From JAFLCL01 sp964502175 (lineage in GTDB: Bacteria > Myxococcota_A > Polyangia > Polyangiales > Sandaracinaceae): 64,000 nt of DNA. This document shows, in pieces, positions 9,700-18,696 of this stretch. A program made the translations under genes and the position numbers. The notes beneath the pieces are model-generated. The model worked only from the letters and a program-made list of their open reading frames with translations. It did not search any database and was not told the DNA's origin. The stretch covers positions 62,001-126,000 of the forward strand of contig CAZCVE010000018.1 of assembly GCA_964502175.1 (NCBI GenBank). The letters are read 5' to 3'. Every line of letters starts with the position of its first letter. Position 1 is the first letter of the stretch.

Positions 9700-11202
9700 A
9701 TGGGACCGTCCCTTCCTCGATGCAGTCGAGCGAATCACGGGCTGCATGTCGACGTCAAGCGGGCCCTGGCCCTGGCCCTGTCGTGGGTCTGCGCGTGTTC
9801 CTCCGAGCCCGTTCGCATCAGCGACGAATGCGTGCCCGTCGATGAGCCCCAGTTCTTGCGGGGTTCTCTTGGGTTGCCTGGAAGGTGGTCTGTGGGTCTG
9901 ATCGATGGGGACATGCTGGTGTCGTACGTCGTCGGGCCGTCTCCGGATGGCCTGGTGACGCTCCGCGCCCAGTGGTTCGATGAAGAGCTCCAGCCGGTGA
10001 GTGAGGACTTCGTGCTGGGCGCCGGGCTCTCATCGGCGACTCCCGAATGGGCCGCCCACGATGGGGCCCTGTGGGCACAGGTCTGGGGGCCGCCAGTGGG
10101 CGGCGTCGTCTCACCGATCCGTCGAAGCGTCGGCATCGACAGGCTCTCGCCGCGCAGCACCACGGTGGATCGAATGTCACTCGGAACCGAGCTCCCTGTC
10201 ACGCGCGAGTTCGACACCGAAGACCTCACCCCGATTTCGATCGGGGCGTCTGCCGCCTCGGCCGGGGCCGACGGACGAGCGCCTGCCGCCGTCGCCGGCG
10301 GTGGCGTCGTCTTCGCCCTCACGGGAATACCGTCAGTGTGCCCTGACGCCTACTCGAACTTCTCGAGGATCATCGCGTTCGATGCCACTCGGGCCGAGAT
10401 CGATCTCAGCGGCACCGACCCATGCCTCCTCGATGGTTCGATTGAGGCCCACGACATGCGGCTCGTCTCCCTCCGCGACGGAGGCCTCGGGGTCTTCTTT
10501 CGCCTCGGCATCAGTGTCGGGCAAGGCTTCCTCCACTACTCCCGCATCGATTCCGACCTACGGATGGTCGATACCCCGCCCCATCGAGTCGACACGACGA
10601 CGGTGCCCTGGAGCATCGCTGGCGGGTTTCAGCCTCAGGCCGTTGCGCTCGGCAGTGGCACTCTCCTCTTCACACTTCGGAATCCCGAGAGCTCCACCAA
10701 CGAGTGCCAAGACCTCCGGCTCGTCGAGCCAGACGGCAGCTCGCCGCGAGACGCGCCCTACCAGATGCGCTGTCGGCCGCCCGCCGGGTCACTGGCACGC
10801 ATGCAGAACGGGCCGTATCTGAGCCAGTGGGTGGTCGTGGAGCCGCTCGCGTCCGGGCACGCAGTGATGGCGTATGGCGAGCGCACGAACTACTCGCCTC
10901 CAGGCACGGAGTATGCGCGGCGCATCACCGCGAGCACTCCCTGGGAGGAAGGCGTGTTCCTGCACACGATCGACGACGAGGGGCGTCGAGCCTCCGAGAT
11001 CGTGCGGGTCACCGACCCAGAGAGCACGGCCATGGTGAACGCAGCCCAGCCTCGCACCCGAGACGACGGACCCTTTCCAGGCGAGTTCGAAGTGCAGGCG
11101 GTGACCGAAGGTGACGACGTCATCGTGGTGTGGAGCGACAACCGTCTCGATGTGCCCGGCTACTACGCACGCCGCTTCCGATGCACGAGCCTCGCGGAGT
11201 GA
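9700..11202 (+). CDS. Hypothetical lipoprotein, 500 aa
   Basis: I chose ATG 9700. An in-frame GTG at 9601 would add 33 residues that overlap the divergent gene. The N-terminus contains a short hydrophobic stretch, VKRALALALSWVCAC, that resembles a lipoprotein signal with a long N-region. The body is soluble, probably all-beta, with repeated short blocks and a C-terminal VVWSDNRLDVPGYYARRF. That WSDNR block recurs in myxobacterial secreted proteins built from beta-propeller blades. No catalytic motif is visible. It is divergent from the FG-GAP lipoprotein gene, so the two may share a regulatory region at about 9658-9699. Confidence 0.7.
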   Translation: MGPSLPRCSRANHGLHVDVKRALALALSWVCACSSEPVRISDECVPVDEPQFLRGSLGLPGRWSVGLIDGDMLVSYVVGPSPDGLVTLRAQWFDEELQPVSEDFVLGAGLSSATPEWAAHDGALWAQVWGPPVGGVVSPIRRSVGIDRLSPRSTTVDRMSLGTELPVTREFDTEDLTPISIGASAASAGADGRAPAAVAGGGVVFALTGIPSVCPDAYSNFSRIIAFDATRAEIDLSGTDPCLLDGSIEAHDMRLVSLRDGGLGVFFRLGISVGQGFLHYSRIDSDLRMVDTPPHRVDTTTVPWSIAGGFQPQAVALGSGTLLFTLRNPESSTNECQDLRLVEPDGSSPRDAPYQMRCRPPAGSLARMQNGPYLSQWVVVEPLASGHAVMAYGERTNYSPPGTEYARRITASTPWEEGVFLHTIDDEGRRASEIVRVTDPESTAMVNAAQPRTRDDGPFPGEFEVQAVTEGDDVIVVWSDNRLDVPGYYARRFRCTSLAE

Positions 11203-11220
11203 CACGGCCAGGTCTACTCG

Positions 11221-11241
11221 GCCCGTCCTCGCGGGACGGGC
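11221..11241 (+). terminator. Strong hairpin after the 500-aa lipoprotein gene
   Basis: GCCCGTCC, loop TCGCG, GGACGGGC: a perfect 8-bp GC stem starting 18 bp after the stop codon. There is no U-tract, so it may need Rho or may simply protect the mRNA end. It separates the lipoprotein gene from the ABC exporter operon. Confidence 0.5.
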
Positions 11242-11341
11242 TCCTCGCGCGGTGGGGGGCGACGGTGTTGCCCCGGTCTCTCGACCGAGATCGTCGGTCG
11301 TCGACCCACCGCGACGATGCGTGTCCTATGCTCGGCCGCGC

Positions 11342-12262
11342 ATGAGCGAGGTGATCTCCATCCGCGGGCTCGAGAAGAGCTACGGCAAGCACGTGGCGCT
11401 CTCGGGGCTCGATCTCACCGTGGGCAGCGGTGAGGTCTATGGCTTCCTCGGACGCAACGGCGCGGGCAAGTCCACCACCATCCGCATCCTCATGGGCATC
11501 ACGCGCCCGACGAAGGGCGAGGTGCGCCTCTTCGGCGAGCGCTTCGATCGCGACGTCGTGAAGCTGCGGCAGCGCATCGGCTACGTCGCGCAGGAGCAGA
11601 GCTTCTACGGCTGGATGAACGCCGCGCAGATGGGCCGCTTCGTGCGCGGGTTCTTTCCGACGTGGGACGAGGGCGAGTGGGCGCGCGTCGTGCGCGTGCT
11701 CGACGTGCCGCTCGATCGACGCATCGACGGCTTCTCGGGCGGCATGCGCGTGAAGCTCGCGCTCGCCCTCGCGCTCGCGCACCGACCGCCGCTGCTCTTG
11801 CTCGACGAGCCCACCGCAGGCCTCGATCCCGTCGCGCGCCGTGAGTTCCTCGACATCGTGCGCGCCGAGGCGTCGGGTCGGACCACCTTCTTCTCCACGC
11901 ACCTCATCGACGAGATCGAGCTCGTCGCGCAGCGCGTCGGCGTGGTGGACGCGGGACGCGCGAAGTTCGAGGGATCCGTCATCGCGCTCGGCGATCGCGT
12001 GCGCCTCTTCGAGCGAGAGCTCGGCGTCGACGACTCGCTCGATGGATCGCGCGCACGCTGGCAGCCGCTGCTCGCCGCGCACGGCATCCGCATCGCGCAC
12101 GTCGAAGCGCGCGGCGCGACGCTCCGCATGATGCTCGAGTGTGCGGACCCCACGCGCTTCGAGGCCGTCGAGGCCGACGAGAGCTACCGCGCCGCCGAGG
12201 GCCCGCCGCTCACCGTCGTCTCGCTCGAAGAGGCCTTCATCGCGATGGTGAGGCGCACGTGA
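11342..12262 (+). CDS. ABC exporter ATP-binding protein
   Basis: 306 residues from ATG 11342; a longer in-frame reading from 11111 overlaps the previous gene and is rejected. Walker A GRNGAGKST (about residues 38-46), a signature of the form FSGGM, Walker B LLLLDEPTAGLDP and switch histidine STH are all present. The C-terminal ~90 residues follow the DrrA/NatA-type pattern. It energises transport by the two membrane partners encoded downstream, with which it overlaps in a GTGA arrangement. The transported substrate is unknown. The domain order and neighbours suggest export or membrane-protein handling rather than uptake, since there is no binding protein. Confidence 0.93.
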   Translation: MSEVISIRGLEKSYGKHVALSGLDLTVGSGEVYGFLGRNGAGKSTTIRILMGITRPTKGEVRLFGERFDRDVVKLRQRIGYVAQEQSFYGWMNAAQMGRFVRGFFPTWDEGEWARVVRVLDVPLDRRIDGFSGGMRVKLALALALAHRPPLLLLDEPTAGLDPVARREFLDIVRAEASGRTTFFSTHLIDEIELVAQRVGVVDAGRAKFEGSVIALGDRVRLFERELGVDDSLDGSRARWQPLLAAHGIRIAHVEARGATLRMMLECADPTRFEAVEADESYRAAEGPPLTVVSLEEAFIAMVRRT

Positions 12263-14217
12263 TCTCCCGGCTGTGGGTGCTGCTCGTCAAAGAGCTCAGG
12301 CAGCACACTGTCGTGCTCGCGGTCGCGACGCTCGGCCTCCCGATCGCGTGGCTCATGTTCCTGCTCGGCGCCCTCGGCGCGCCCGCGACGGTCTCGTACA
12401 TGGAGGTGCACGCGAACTTCCTCCGCTTCGCGTTCCTCCCGTTCGCGTTCGCCGTGGGCAACCGTCTCGTCGTGGCGGAGCTCTACGGCCGCACGCAGCG
12501 CTTCCTCGAGGGCCTGCCGATGGGGCGCCTCGAGCCCTTCGTCGTGAAGTGGTCCCTCGGCGCCGCGATGCTGCTCGGGGTCTCGGGCACGTCGCTCGTC
12601 GTGAGCCTCGCGGTCGCGTCGCTGCGCGAGCCCATCGACGTGGGCTTCGCGTCTTCGCTCGGCGCGCGCACGGTGGTGTTCACGATCACGCTGTGGTCGT
12701 TCCTTTTCTTGATGGGCCAGCTCGGCAAGCTGCGCGTCCCGCTCTACCTCGTGCTCGGCCTCGTCCTCATCATCCTCGCGACCACGACCGAGCTCGAGCT
12801 CATGCGCTTCGGCCCGTTCGCGCTCGTCGGACAAGACCTCGCCGTCTCGCGCGCGGGCGTGCCGTGGGGCGAGACCCTCGCGTCGCTCGCGATCACGGTG
12901 GGCTGCCTCGCGATCACGATCGCGCTGAGCTTCGTGCGCGAGGGCGGCGTGCAGGAGACGCTCAGCAAGCCGATGAGCTCGCGCGAGCGCGCGATGGTCG
13001 GCATCGCCACGTGCACCGTGCTGATCGTGTGGTCGGGCCTGCAGCCCGAGCCCGAGCCCGCGCCGTACCAGATGACGGGCGAGTTCGTGGTGCGCGGTCG
13101 CGCGGTGCCGCTGGTGATCGGCTACGGCTCGGCCGCTGCACGCGAAGACGCCGAGGCGCTCCTCGCGCGCCTCGAGCCCTCGCTCCTCGCGCTGATGCCT
13201 GCGATGGGATGGACGGCGCTGCCCGAGTCGCGCGTCGTGCTCCGCGGCAGCCTCGACGGCCGCACGTTCGAGAGCGCGTTCCTTCGTCCGGGCGATGGTG
13301 CGCTCGTGCGCGCCAACTTCCGCGCGAGCGCGACGCCGGATCTCGAAGGCATCGAGGCCGCGCTCGTCCGAGGCCTCTTGGACGATCGATCGAACAACCG
13401 CGCGCACTTCGAGCCGCAGGCATGGGCGCGCTCGGGCTTTCCGCTGTGGTGGGCTCACTGTGGCCCCCATCGCAACGCGCGCGCGGTCGACTGCACGCTC
13501 CCCGCAGCGCGGCGCGCGCTCGCGCAACTGACGCTCCACGCGACGCCGACGGGAGGCCGCGGTGTCGACCGGCCGCGCATCGCGGCGTGGAACACGTTGC
13601 GCGAGCAAGAGAACGATCGCGTCGCCGAGAGCCTCGCGGCCACCGGCATGGTCACGCTCTCGCGTCTCACCAACGGCGCCGGCCCGGCGAGCTTCGCGCG
13701 CGCGCTCTTCTCGCAGTGGTCGCCGCGTGACTCGCGCACCGTGCTGAGCACGCTGTTCTCGCCGCCGTCCGCGCGCCTGCTCGCCTCGACGCAGATCGAC
13801 GAGGCCACGCTCCACCGTGAGTGGCAGGCCGATCTCGTGCGCGATCGCGCGAGCCCCGAGGTCGCCGCGTTGCTCGGTCGCGTGTCGCCGCGCCCCACCG
13901 CGACGTTCACGATCGCCGCGCGCGAGGGCACGCTCCGCACGCTCGTCGTCGACGTGACGGTGCCGTGGGCCGACACGGACGGAGTCGTCGTCGGCGTGCT
14001 GACCGAGACGCTCCTTCCGTTCGACACGGTCGTCGAAGAGTTCGATCTCCGGCGCGATCGCTTCGTGCTCGGCCCGAACGAGCGCTCGCGACACATCGAG
14101 CTCACCGGTCGCGTCTCCGCTGGGGATCGCATCCTCCTCCTCGTCGAGGTCGAAGACCCGCGCAGCGGTCTCACGGCACCCACGCGCATCCTCGCGGAGC
14201 GGAGGGTCGTCGAATGA
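12259..14217 (+). CDS. ABC exporter permease with large C-terminal extracytoplasmic domain
   Basis: 652 residues from GTG 12259, which overlaps the ATPase stop. The first ~260 residues contain about six hydrophobic helices of ABC-2 permease type. The remaining ~390 residues are soluble. They parallel the peptidase-like domain of the next gene (a segment LVRGLLDDRSN followed by GFPLWWAH) but lack an HExxH motif, so I infer a degenerate, non-catalytic paralogue. It ends in ATGA overlap with the second permease, which indicates stoichiometric synthesis of a heterodimeric transporter. The fusion of permease and peptidase-like domain is unusual but known in a few lineages. Confidence 0.82.
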   Translation: MISRLWVLLVKELRQHTVVLAVATLGLPIAWLMFLLGALGAPATVSYMEVHANFLRFAFLPFAFAVGNRLVVAELYGRTQRFLEGLPMGRLEPFVVKWSLGAAMLLGVSGTSLVVSLAVASLREPIDVGFASSLGARTVVFTITLWSFLFLMGQLGKLRVPLYLVLGLVLIILATTTELELMRFGPFALVGQDLAVSRAGVPWGETLASLAITVGCLAITIALSFVREGGVQETLSKPMSSRERAMVGIATCTVLIVWSGLQPEPEPAPYQMTGEFVVRGRAVPLVIGYGSAAAREDAEALLARLEPSLLALMPAMGWTALPESRVVLRGSLDGRTFESAFLRPGDGALVRANFRASATPDLEGIEAALVRGLLDDRSNNRAHFEPQAWARSGFPLWWAHCGPHRNARAVDCTLPAARRALAQLTLHATPTGGRGVDRPRIAAWNTLREQENDRVAESLAATGMVTLSRLTNGAGPASFARALFSQWSPRDSRTVLSTLFSPPSARLLASTQIDEATLHREWQADLVRDRASPEVAALLGRVSPRPTATFTIAAREGTLRTLVVDVTVPWADTDGVVVGVLTETLLPFDTVVEEFDLRRDRFVLGPNERSRHIELTGRVSAGDRILLLVEVEDPRSGLTAPTRILAERRVVE

Positions 14218-16187
14218 GGGCCTTCTTCACGCTGCTCCGGAAGGAGATCTCGGCGCTCTTGCCGCTCGCCCTCCTCGGCTTCGCGCTGATCAGCGGCGAT
14301 CTGATCTCGCGTCCGATCACCGAGCGCATCGACGAGAACACGTACGACCACGTCGCAGGCATCTCGCCCGGCGAGGGCGGCTTCCTCGCGTTCATCTTCT
14401 GGATCCTCGCGTTCTTCGTCGCGTACGCCGCGTTCCCGCGCGAGCACGACGAGAAGACGATCGAGTTCCTCTACGCGATGCCGGTGCGCCGCAGCAGCAT
14501 CTTCTTCACCAAGGCGATCGCGGGCGCGCTCGTGCTCACCGGCTGCGCGGTCGTGGGTCAGTGCACGAACTTCGTGCTCCAGGTGCTCGACCCGAACAGC
14601 ATCGACGGCCACCAATTCCAGCTCGGCCTCGTCGGTCGCGTGGCGCTCCTCCACGCGACCGTCGCGGTGTTCCTCTACGCGCACGGCCTCTTCGCCTCGA
14701 TCTTCCGCATGTTCGGGGTGCTGCCGTACACGCTGCTGTGGTTCGTGCTCCTCCTCGTGCAGGAGCTCGTCCCGAGCCTCGCGTGGCTCAACCCCGCGAC
14801 GATCGTGAGCTTCGAGTACGTGGGCGACACGCTCGTCATCCCGTGGTGGCCGATCGCCTTCCACGGCTCGCTCGCGTTCGTGATGACCGTGGTCGCGTAC
14901 CTCGGCTGGATGGGACCGATCGATCGCTTCCGCGAGACCTTCGCGGGCCGCTCGACCCTCGGGATCCTGACCTTCGGCGGCGGCGTGTTCGGTGTCCTCG
15001 GCTGCGGCTTCGGCATGATGATCTTCTGGGTCGCGTCGACGTACTCGAACCGTCCGCCCCCCGCCGATCCGAGCGCGCCGCCGCCCGTCGTCGAGCGCGA
15101 CTTCGGAACGTCCGAGGCGCGCTCCGAGCACTACGCGTTCGTGTATCCGGGCGGGCTCGAGCAGCCCGTGCTGCTCCTCCTCGGCCGCGCCGATCGCGTG
15201 CTCGGCACGGCAGGTTCGATCGTGGGCGCCGAGCGCTTGCCGTTCATCACCGTCGATCTCGCCGAAGAGAGCGGTCACCACGAGGGCATCGCCGCCGGCA
15301 CGCGCATCCGCATGGGCGCGAGCGGTCAGACCGACTGGCGCCTGCTCCACATCCTCGCGCACGAGAGCGCGCACGTGCTCCAGTCCGAGGTCTCTCACCG
15401 CTACCTGATGGAGCACGGCGGCACCACGCGCTTCCTCATCGAAGGCGGCGCCGAATGGGTCGCGTTCGAGACGCTCAGCGAGGGACGCCTGCGCGGCGTG
15501 ATCACCGACGACGAGCAGCGCGAAGACGCCGAGCTACGCCGCTACTCGCGGATCGTCGCGACGCTCGCGTGGGAGCGGCATCGCATCCGCGTCGAGGACA
15601 CCTTCGACGACGGCGGCTTCCGCGCGCGCTGGGACACGACGCTCGCGTACCCGTACGGCGAGACGTTCGCCGAGGCGATCGCGCGCGCGTGCGGCGACGC
15701 CGCGGTCGGCGCGACGTTCCGCACGTTCGGTCGCGACGGCGCGCCGCAGAACGCCGTCGGCGAGACTCTGTTCCGCGACGCGTTCGGCTCGATCGGCTGC
15801 GACTACGAGGCCGTGCTCGCTGCGCACGACGCGCTCTTGACCGAGACGGCCGAGACCGAGCGCGCCGTCATCGACTCGGTACCGCGCATGTCGGGCGGCG
15901 TCATCGGGCTCGAGGACGGCGCGGTGCTCCTCGAGGCCACGCTCGATCGCGCTCCGCTCGCGCGCGAGGACTACATGGTCCGCGTGCGCAACGACGCCGG
16001 CGCGCCCGACACCGAGGTGCGCGGCTTCCACGGCGAGATCGTCCCCGACTCGAGCCCACGTCGCGTGCGCTTCTACGTCCCGCGCCTCGCGATCACGGGC
16101 GCGCGCTTCGACTACCTCTTCTCCATGGACGTCGACCCGCGAGCCTTCCCCAACAGCGAAGAGTGGCAGTCCGCGACCACGCCCTGA
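14214..16187 (+). CDS. ABC exporter permease fused to an HExxH metallopeptidase-like domain
   Basis: 657 residues from ATG 14214. The N-terminal ~270 residues have about six membrane helices (ABC-2 type, with the frequent motif PREHDEKTIEFLYAMPVRR between helices). The C-terminal ~370 residues contain HESAH (383-387) and, 23 residues later, EGGAE (410-414), the arrangement of a gluzincin peptidase of the MA clan: two His zinc ligands, a catalytic Glu and a downstream Glu ligand. I infer an active peptidase facing the periplasm, possibly trimming an exported peptide or a membrane protein. It is the last gene of the ATPase-permease-permease operon and is convergent with the histidine kinase gene 4 bp away. 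Confidence 0.85.
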   Translation: MRAFFTLLRKEISALLPLALLGFALISGDLISRPITERIDENTYDHVAGISPGEGGFLAFIFWILAFFVAYAAFPREHDEKTIEFLYAMPVRRSSIFFTKAIAGALVLTGCAVVGQCTNFVLQVLDPNSIDGHQFQLGLVGRVALLHATVAVFLYAHGLFASIFRMFGVLPYTLLWFVLLLVQELVPSLAWLNPATIVSFEYVGDTLVIPWWPIAFHGSLAFVMTVVAYLGWMGPIDRFRETFAGRSTLGILTFGGGVFGVLGCGFGMMIFWVASTYSNRPPPADPSAPPPVVERDFGTSEARSEHYAFVYPGGLEQPVLLLLGRADRVLGTAGSIVGAERLPFITVDLAEESGHHEGIAAGTRIRMGASGQTDWRLLHILAHESAHVLQSEVSHRYLMEHGGTTRFLIEGGAEWVAFETLSEGRLRGVITDDEQREDAELRRYSRIVATLAWERHRIRVEDTFDDGGFRARWDTTLAYPYGETFAEAIARACGDAAVGATFRTFGRDGAPQNAVGETLFRDAFGSIGCDYEAVLAAHDALLTETAETERAVIDSVPRMSGGVIGLEDGAVLLEATLDRAPLAREDYMVRVRNDAGAPDTEVRGFHGEIVPDSSPRRVRFYVPRLAITGARFDYLFSMDVDPRAFPNSEEWQSATTP

Positions 16188-16191
16188 TCGC

Positions 16192-17268
16192 TCAGCGCTT
16201 CGGTCGCGGCAGCTCCACGCGGAACGTCGCGCCCTTTCCGATCGCGCTCTCGACGCTGACGCTGCCCTGCATGCGCTCGACGAGGTGCTTCACGATCGCC
16301 AAGCCCAGGCCCGTGCCTCCGACCGCAGCGCCGCCGTCGCTGCGCGTGCGACCCGCGTCGACGCGGTAGAAGCGCTCGAAGATGCGCGCGTGGTGCTGCG
16401 CTGCGATGCCGCGACCGCCGTCACGCACCTCGACGCGCGCGACCTTCACCACGCCTTGGACCGCGATCACCACGCGGCCTCCGCGCTTGCTGTGCTTGAG
16501 CGCATTGTCGAGCAGGTTCGTGAGCACCTGCTCCACCGCGCCCGCGTTGGCCTCCGTGCGCACCGCGCGTCGAGGCGCGCTCACGCGGATCTTCACGCCG
16601 AGCTCCTCGGCGCGAGGCGCGAGCGCCGTCGCCACGTGGCTCGCGATCGTGCGCAGATCGAACACGCTCGCGGGCAGCGGCTCGTCGGTCGACTCCGCGC
16701 GCGCGAGCACCGCGAGATCTTCCGCGAGGCGCTGCAGGCGCTTGGTCTGTCTGAGGATCGCCTCGAGGAAGCGCTGCGTCGCGGCGGGGTCGGCGACGGC
16801 GCCGTCGACGAGCGTCTCGGCGAAGCCGCGGATCGACGTGAGCGGCGTGCGCAGCTCGTGGCTCGCGTTCGCGACGAAGTCTCGTCGCATCCGCTCCACG
16901 TCCTTGATCGGCGTGACGTCGCGGAGCACGGCGACCGCGCCCGCGCGCTTCGGGAGCGGCGACACGAGCGCGTGGAAGATGCGCACGCGGCCGCGCACCG
17001 AGGCCTCGATCTCCACCTCGGTCGCGCGACGCTTCTTGCGCGCATCGCGCATCGCCTCGCGGAGCTGCTCGTTCTTGATGACGTTCTTCGCGCGTCGCCC
17101 GCGCACGTCCTCCGACGTGAGCGCGTCGAGCGCACGGTTGGTCAGCGCGATGCGGCCGTCCTCGTCCACGACGAGCACGGCCTCGACCATCGCGTCGAGC
17201 ACGGCGCGCAGCCAGGTCCCCCAGTCGCGCTGACGACCGGGAGGCGGACGGATCGACTCACGCGACAT
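16192..17268 (-). CDS. Soluble PAS-domain sensor histidine kinase
   Basis: 358 residues: PAS-like domain (about 20-120), HisKA with phospho-accepting His137 in NASHELRTPLTSI, and HATPase_c with N box NLLDNALKHSK, G1 RDGGRGIA, F box FERFYRVD and G2 GGTGLGLAIVK. The closest architecture is the cytoplasmic half of PhoR. No membrane helix or periplasmic sensor is visible, so the kinase probably senses an intracellular or membrane-peripheral signal. No response regulator is adjacent. It starts 15 bp after the PspA gene, with which it probably forms one operon, suggesting a link to envelope stress. Confidence 0.93.
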   Translation of the reverse strand: MSRESIRPPPGRQRDWGTWLRAVLDAMVEAVLVVDEDGRIALTNRALDALTSEDVRGRRAKNVIKNEQLREAMRDARKKRRATEVEIEASVRGRVRIFHALVSPLPKRAGAVAVLRDVTPIKDVERMRRDFVANASHELRTPLTSIRGFAETLVDGAVADPAATQRFLEAILRQTKRLQRLAEDLAVLARAESTDEPLPASVFDLRTIASHVATALAPRAEELGVKIRVSAPRRAVRTEANAGAVEQVLTNLLDNALKHSKRGGRVVIAVQGVVKVARVEVRDGGRGIAAQHHARIFERFYRVDAGRTRSDGGAAVGGTGLGLAIVKHLVERMQGSVSVESAIGKGATFRVELPRPKR

Positions 17269-17283
17269 CGCCCGACCCGAGGC

Positions 17284-18093
17284 TCAGCCTTTGACCATCT
17301 CTTCGCGCTTCTTGAGATCCTCGAGCGCGGCCTCGAGCTCGGCCATCTCCGCCTCGCTCATCTCTTCTTCGGCCTTCGTCTCTTCGACGCGCGTCTTCGC
17401 AGCCGGCGCCGCCGCCGGAGGCGTCACGCCCATCTCGCGCTTGAGGGCCTCGAGATCCGCGTCCGCGCCCGCCGTCATCTCGAGGCGCGCGAACTTGTTC
17501 TTGAGGATGTCGCCCGAGTACTCCTCGGAGAGCTCGCCCTGCGCTTCGACCTCGGCCTCGCGCTGCTCGATCTTCTGCTCCATCCGGCTGAACGCATCGA
17601 ACGCGCTCGTGTCGGAGAGCTTGCCCATGGCCTTCTGGATCTCCTCCATCGCCCTCGCGCGGTTCTCGCGCGCGATGAGGAGGTCCTTCTTGCGCCTGGC
17701 CTCGCCGATCTTGTTGTTCAGCGCCTGGAGCGCGAGCTTCACCTGGTTGACGGCCTGGCTCTGCTTCTTGAACTGATCCTCGTAGCCGGCCGCGAGCTGC
17801 TCGTGCTCCTTCTTGCGCATGAGCGCTTCTTTGGCGAGCTCGTCGTCGCCCGCGCGCACCGCGAGCATCGCCTTCTTGTGCCACTCGTCGGTGACGGCCT
17901 TCTCGGCCTGCCACTGTCGCTCGAGGCGCTTCTGATCGGCGATGGCGACGGCGACCTGCTTCTTCACCTCGACCAACTGCGCGTTCATGTCGAGGATGAT
18001 CTGGTTGAGCATCTTCCCGGGGTCTTCCGACTTCGAGATGAGATCGTTCAGGTTGCTCTTGATGAGCGTCGCGAGGCGGCCGAAGAAGCCCAT
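17284..18093 (-). CDS. pspA: PspA/IM30 (Vipp1) family membrane-stress protein
   Basis: 269 residues starting MGFFGRLATLIKSNLNDLIS, the amphipathic N-terminal helix typical of PspA. A long helical coiled coil follows (DPGKMLNQIILDMN, then heptad-rich segments to ~230). The C-terminal ~50 residues are Ala/Glu-rich and slightly longer than usual. PspA proteins polymerise on damaged inner membrane and limit proton leakage. The partners encoded on either side are a YbjN-like protein upstream and a histidine kinase downstream. There is no PspF, PspB or PspC, so regulation differs from that of enterobacteria. Confidence 0.93.
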   Translation of the reverse strand: MGFFGRLATLIKSNLNDLISKSEDPGKMLNQIILDMNAQLVEVKKQVAVAIADQKRLERQWQAEKAVTDEWHKKAMLAVRAGDDELAKEALMRKKEHEQLAAGYEDQFKKQSQAVNQVKLALQALNNKIGEARRKKDLLIARENRARAMEEIQKAMGKLSDTSAFDAFSRMEQKIEQREAEVEAQGELSEEYSGDILKNKFARLEMTAGADADLEALKREMGVTPPAAAPAAKTRVEETKAEEEMSEAEMAELEAALEDLKKREEMVKG

Positions 18094-18149
18094 GGTCGTC
18101 GTTCCCTCCGAGAAAGAAGTGCCAACGTCTTGTAGACGATGCGAGTCGA

Positions 18150-18578
18150 TCAGGCGGACGCAGGCGGCGTCGACGCCCGAGTGCTGAATCGTGCGATGCC
18201 CTCGTGGTGCTTGGCGATCGCCACGGTGAAGTCGTCGAGCGTGCCCACGAGCTCCGAGTAGTCGAGATCTTGGAGGCGCATCGCTGCCGTCAGCAGGACC
18301 TTGCCGCCGCCGTCCTTCGACACGCCATAGGCACCGTGGAGCATGTCGCTCGCGTTGAGCTCGAGCAGCATCGCGTAGAGCTCCTCGCGACGCGTCGCGT
18401 CGATCGACGCGAGGTCGATCACGTTCACGCGGAACAGCACGATGTCGCCCGAGAGGCGCACCACGATGTTCTCCTTCGCCCCCGCGCGATCCTGCACGAG
18501 CCAGGTGTTCTCCTCGAGCTCGCGGAACGGATAGGGGCTCTTGCCGAGGTAGGCCTCGACGTCTTCGCGTGTGCGCAT
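18150..18578 (-). CDS. YbjN-like (CesT/Tir-chaperone fold) protein
   Basis: 142 residues from ATG 18578; a longer ORF reaching 19259 overlaps vapBC and is rejected. The pattern ENTWLVQDRAGAKENIVVRL, then IVLFRVNVIDL, then LYAMLLELNASDMLHGAYG is characteristic of YbjN-type proteins, which share the fold of type III secretion chaperones. It is cytosolic, with no signal peptide. The gene is 56 bp upstream of pspA on the same strand. Genes of this fold have been reported near pspA in comparative studies, so a role as a PspA-associated factor is a reasonable inference. Function unproven. Confidence 0.8.
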   Translation of the reverse strand: MRTREDVEAYLGKSPYPFRELEENTWLVQDRAGAKENIVVRLSGDIVLFRVNVIDLASIDATRREELYAMLLELNASDMLHGAYGVSKDGGGKVLLTAAMRLQDLDYSELVGTLDDFTVAIAKHHEGIARFSTRASTPPASA

Positions 18579-18676
18579 GGGCGGAGGGTATCCGATCGGG
18601 GCCGGGGGTTGGGGCCTCAACGAAGCAGGTGGGGCGCGCATTCCGTCGCCGCCTCGCGACGTTGCTTCACACATCC

Positions 18677-18692
18677 GAGTGTGTGAACACTC
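18677..18692 (+). promoter_or_regulatory. Candidate VapBC operator (inverted repeat)
   Basis: GAGTGT, spacer GTGA, ACACTC: a perfect inverted repeat ending 4 bp before the antitoxin start codon. The flanks extend it imperfectly (CATCC on the left, GGATG on the right). VapB-VapC complexes normally repress their own promoter by binding such sites. It also leaves no room for a ribosome binding site, so translation of vapB may be poorly initiated or leaderless. Confidence 0.6.
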
Positions 18693-18696
18693 GCGG

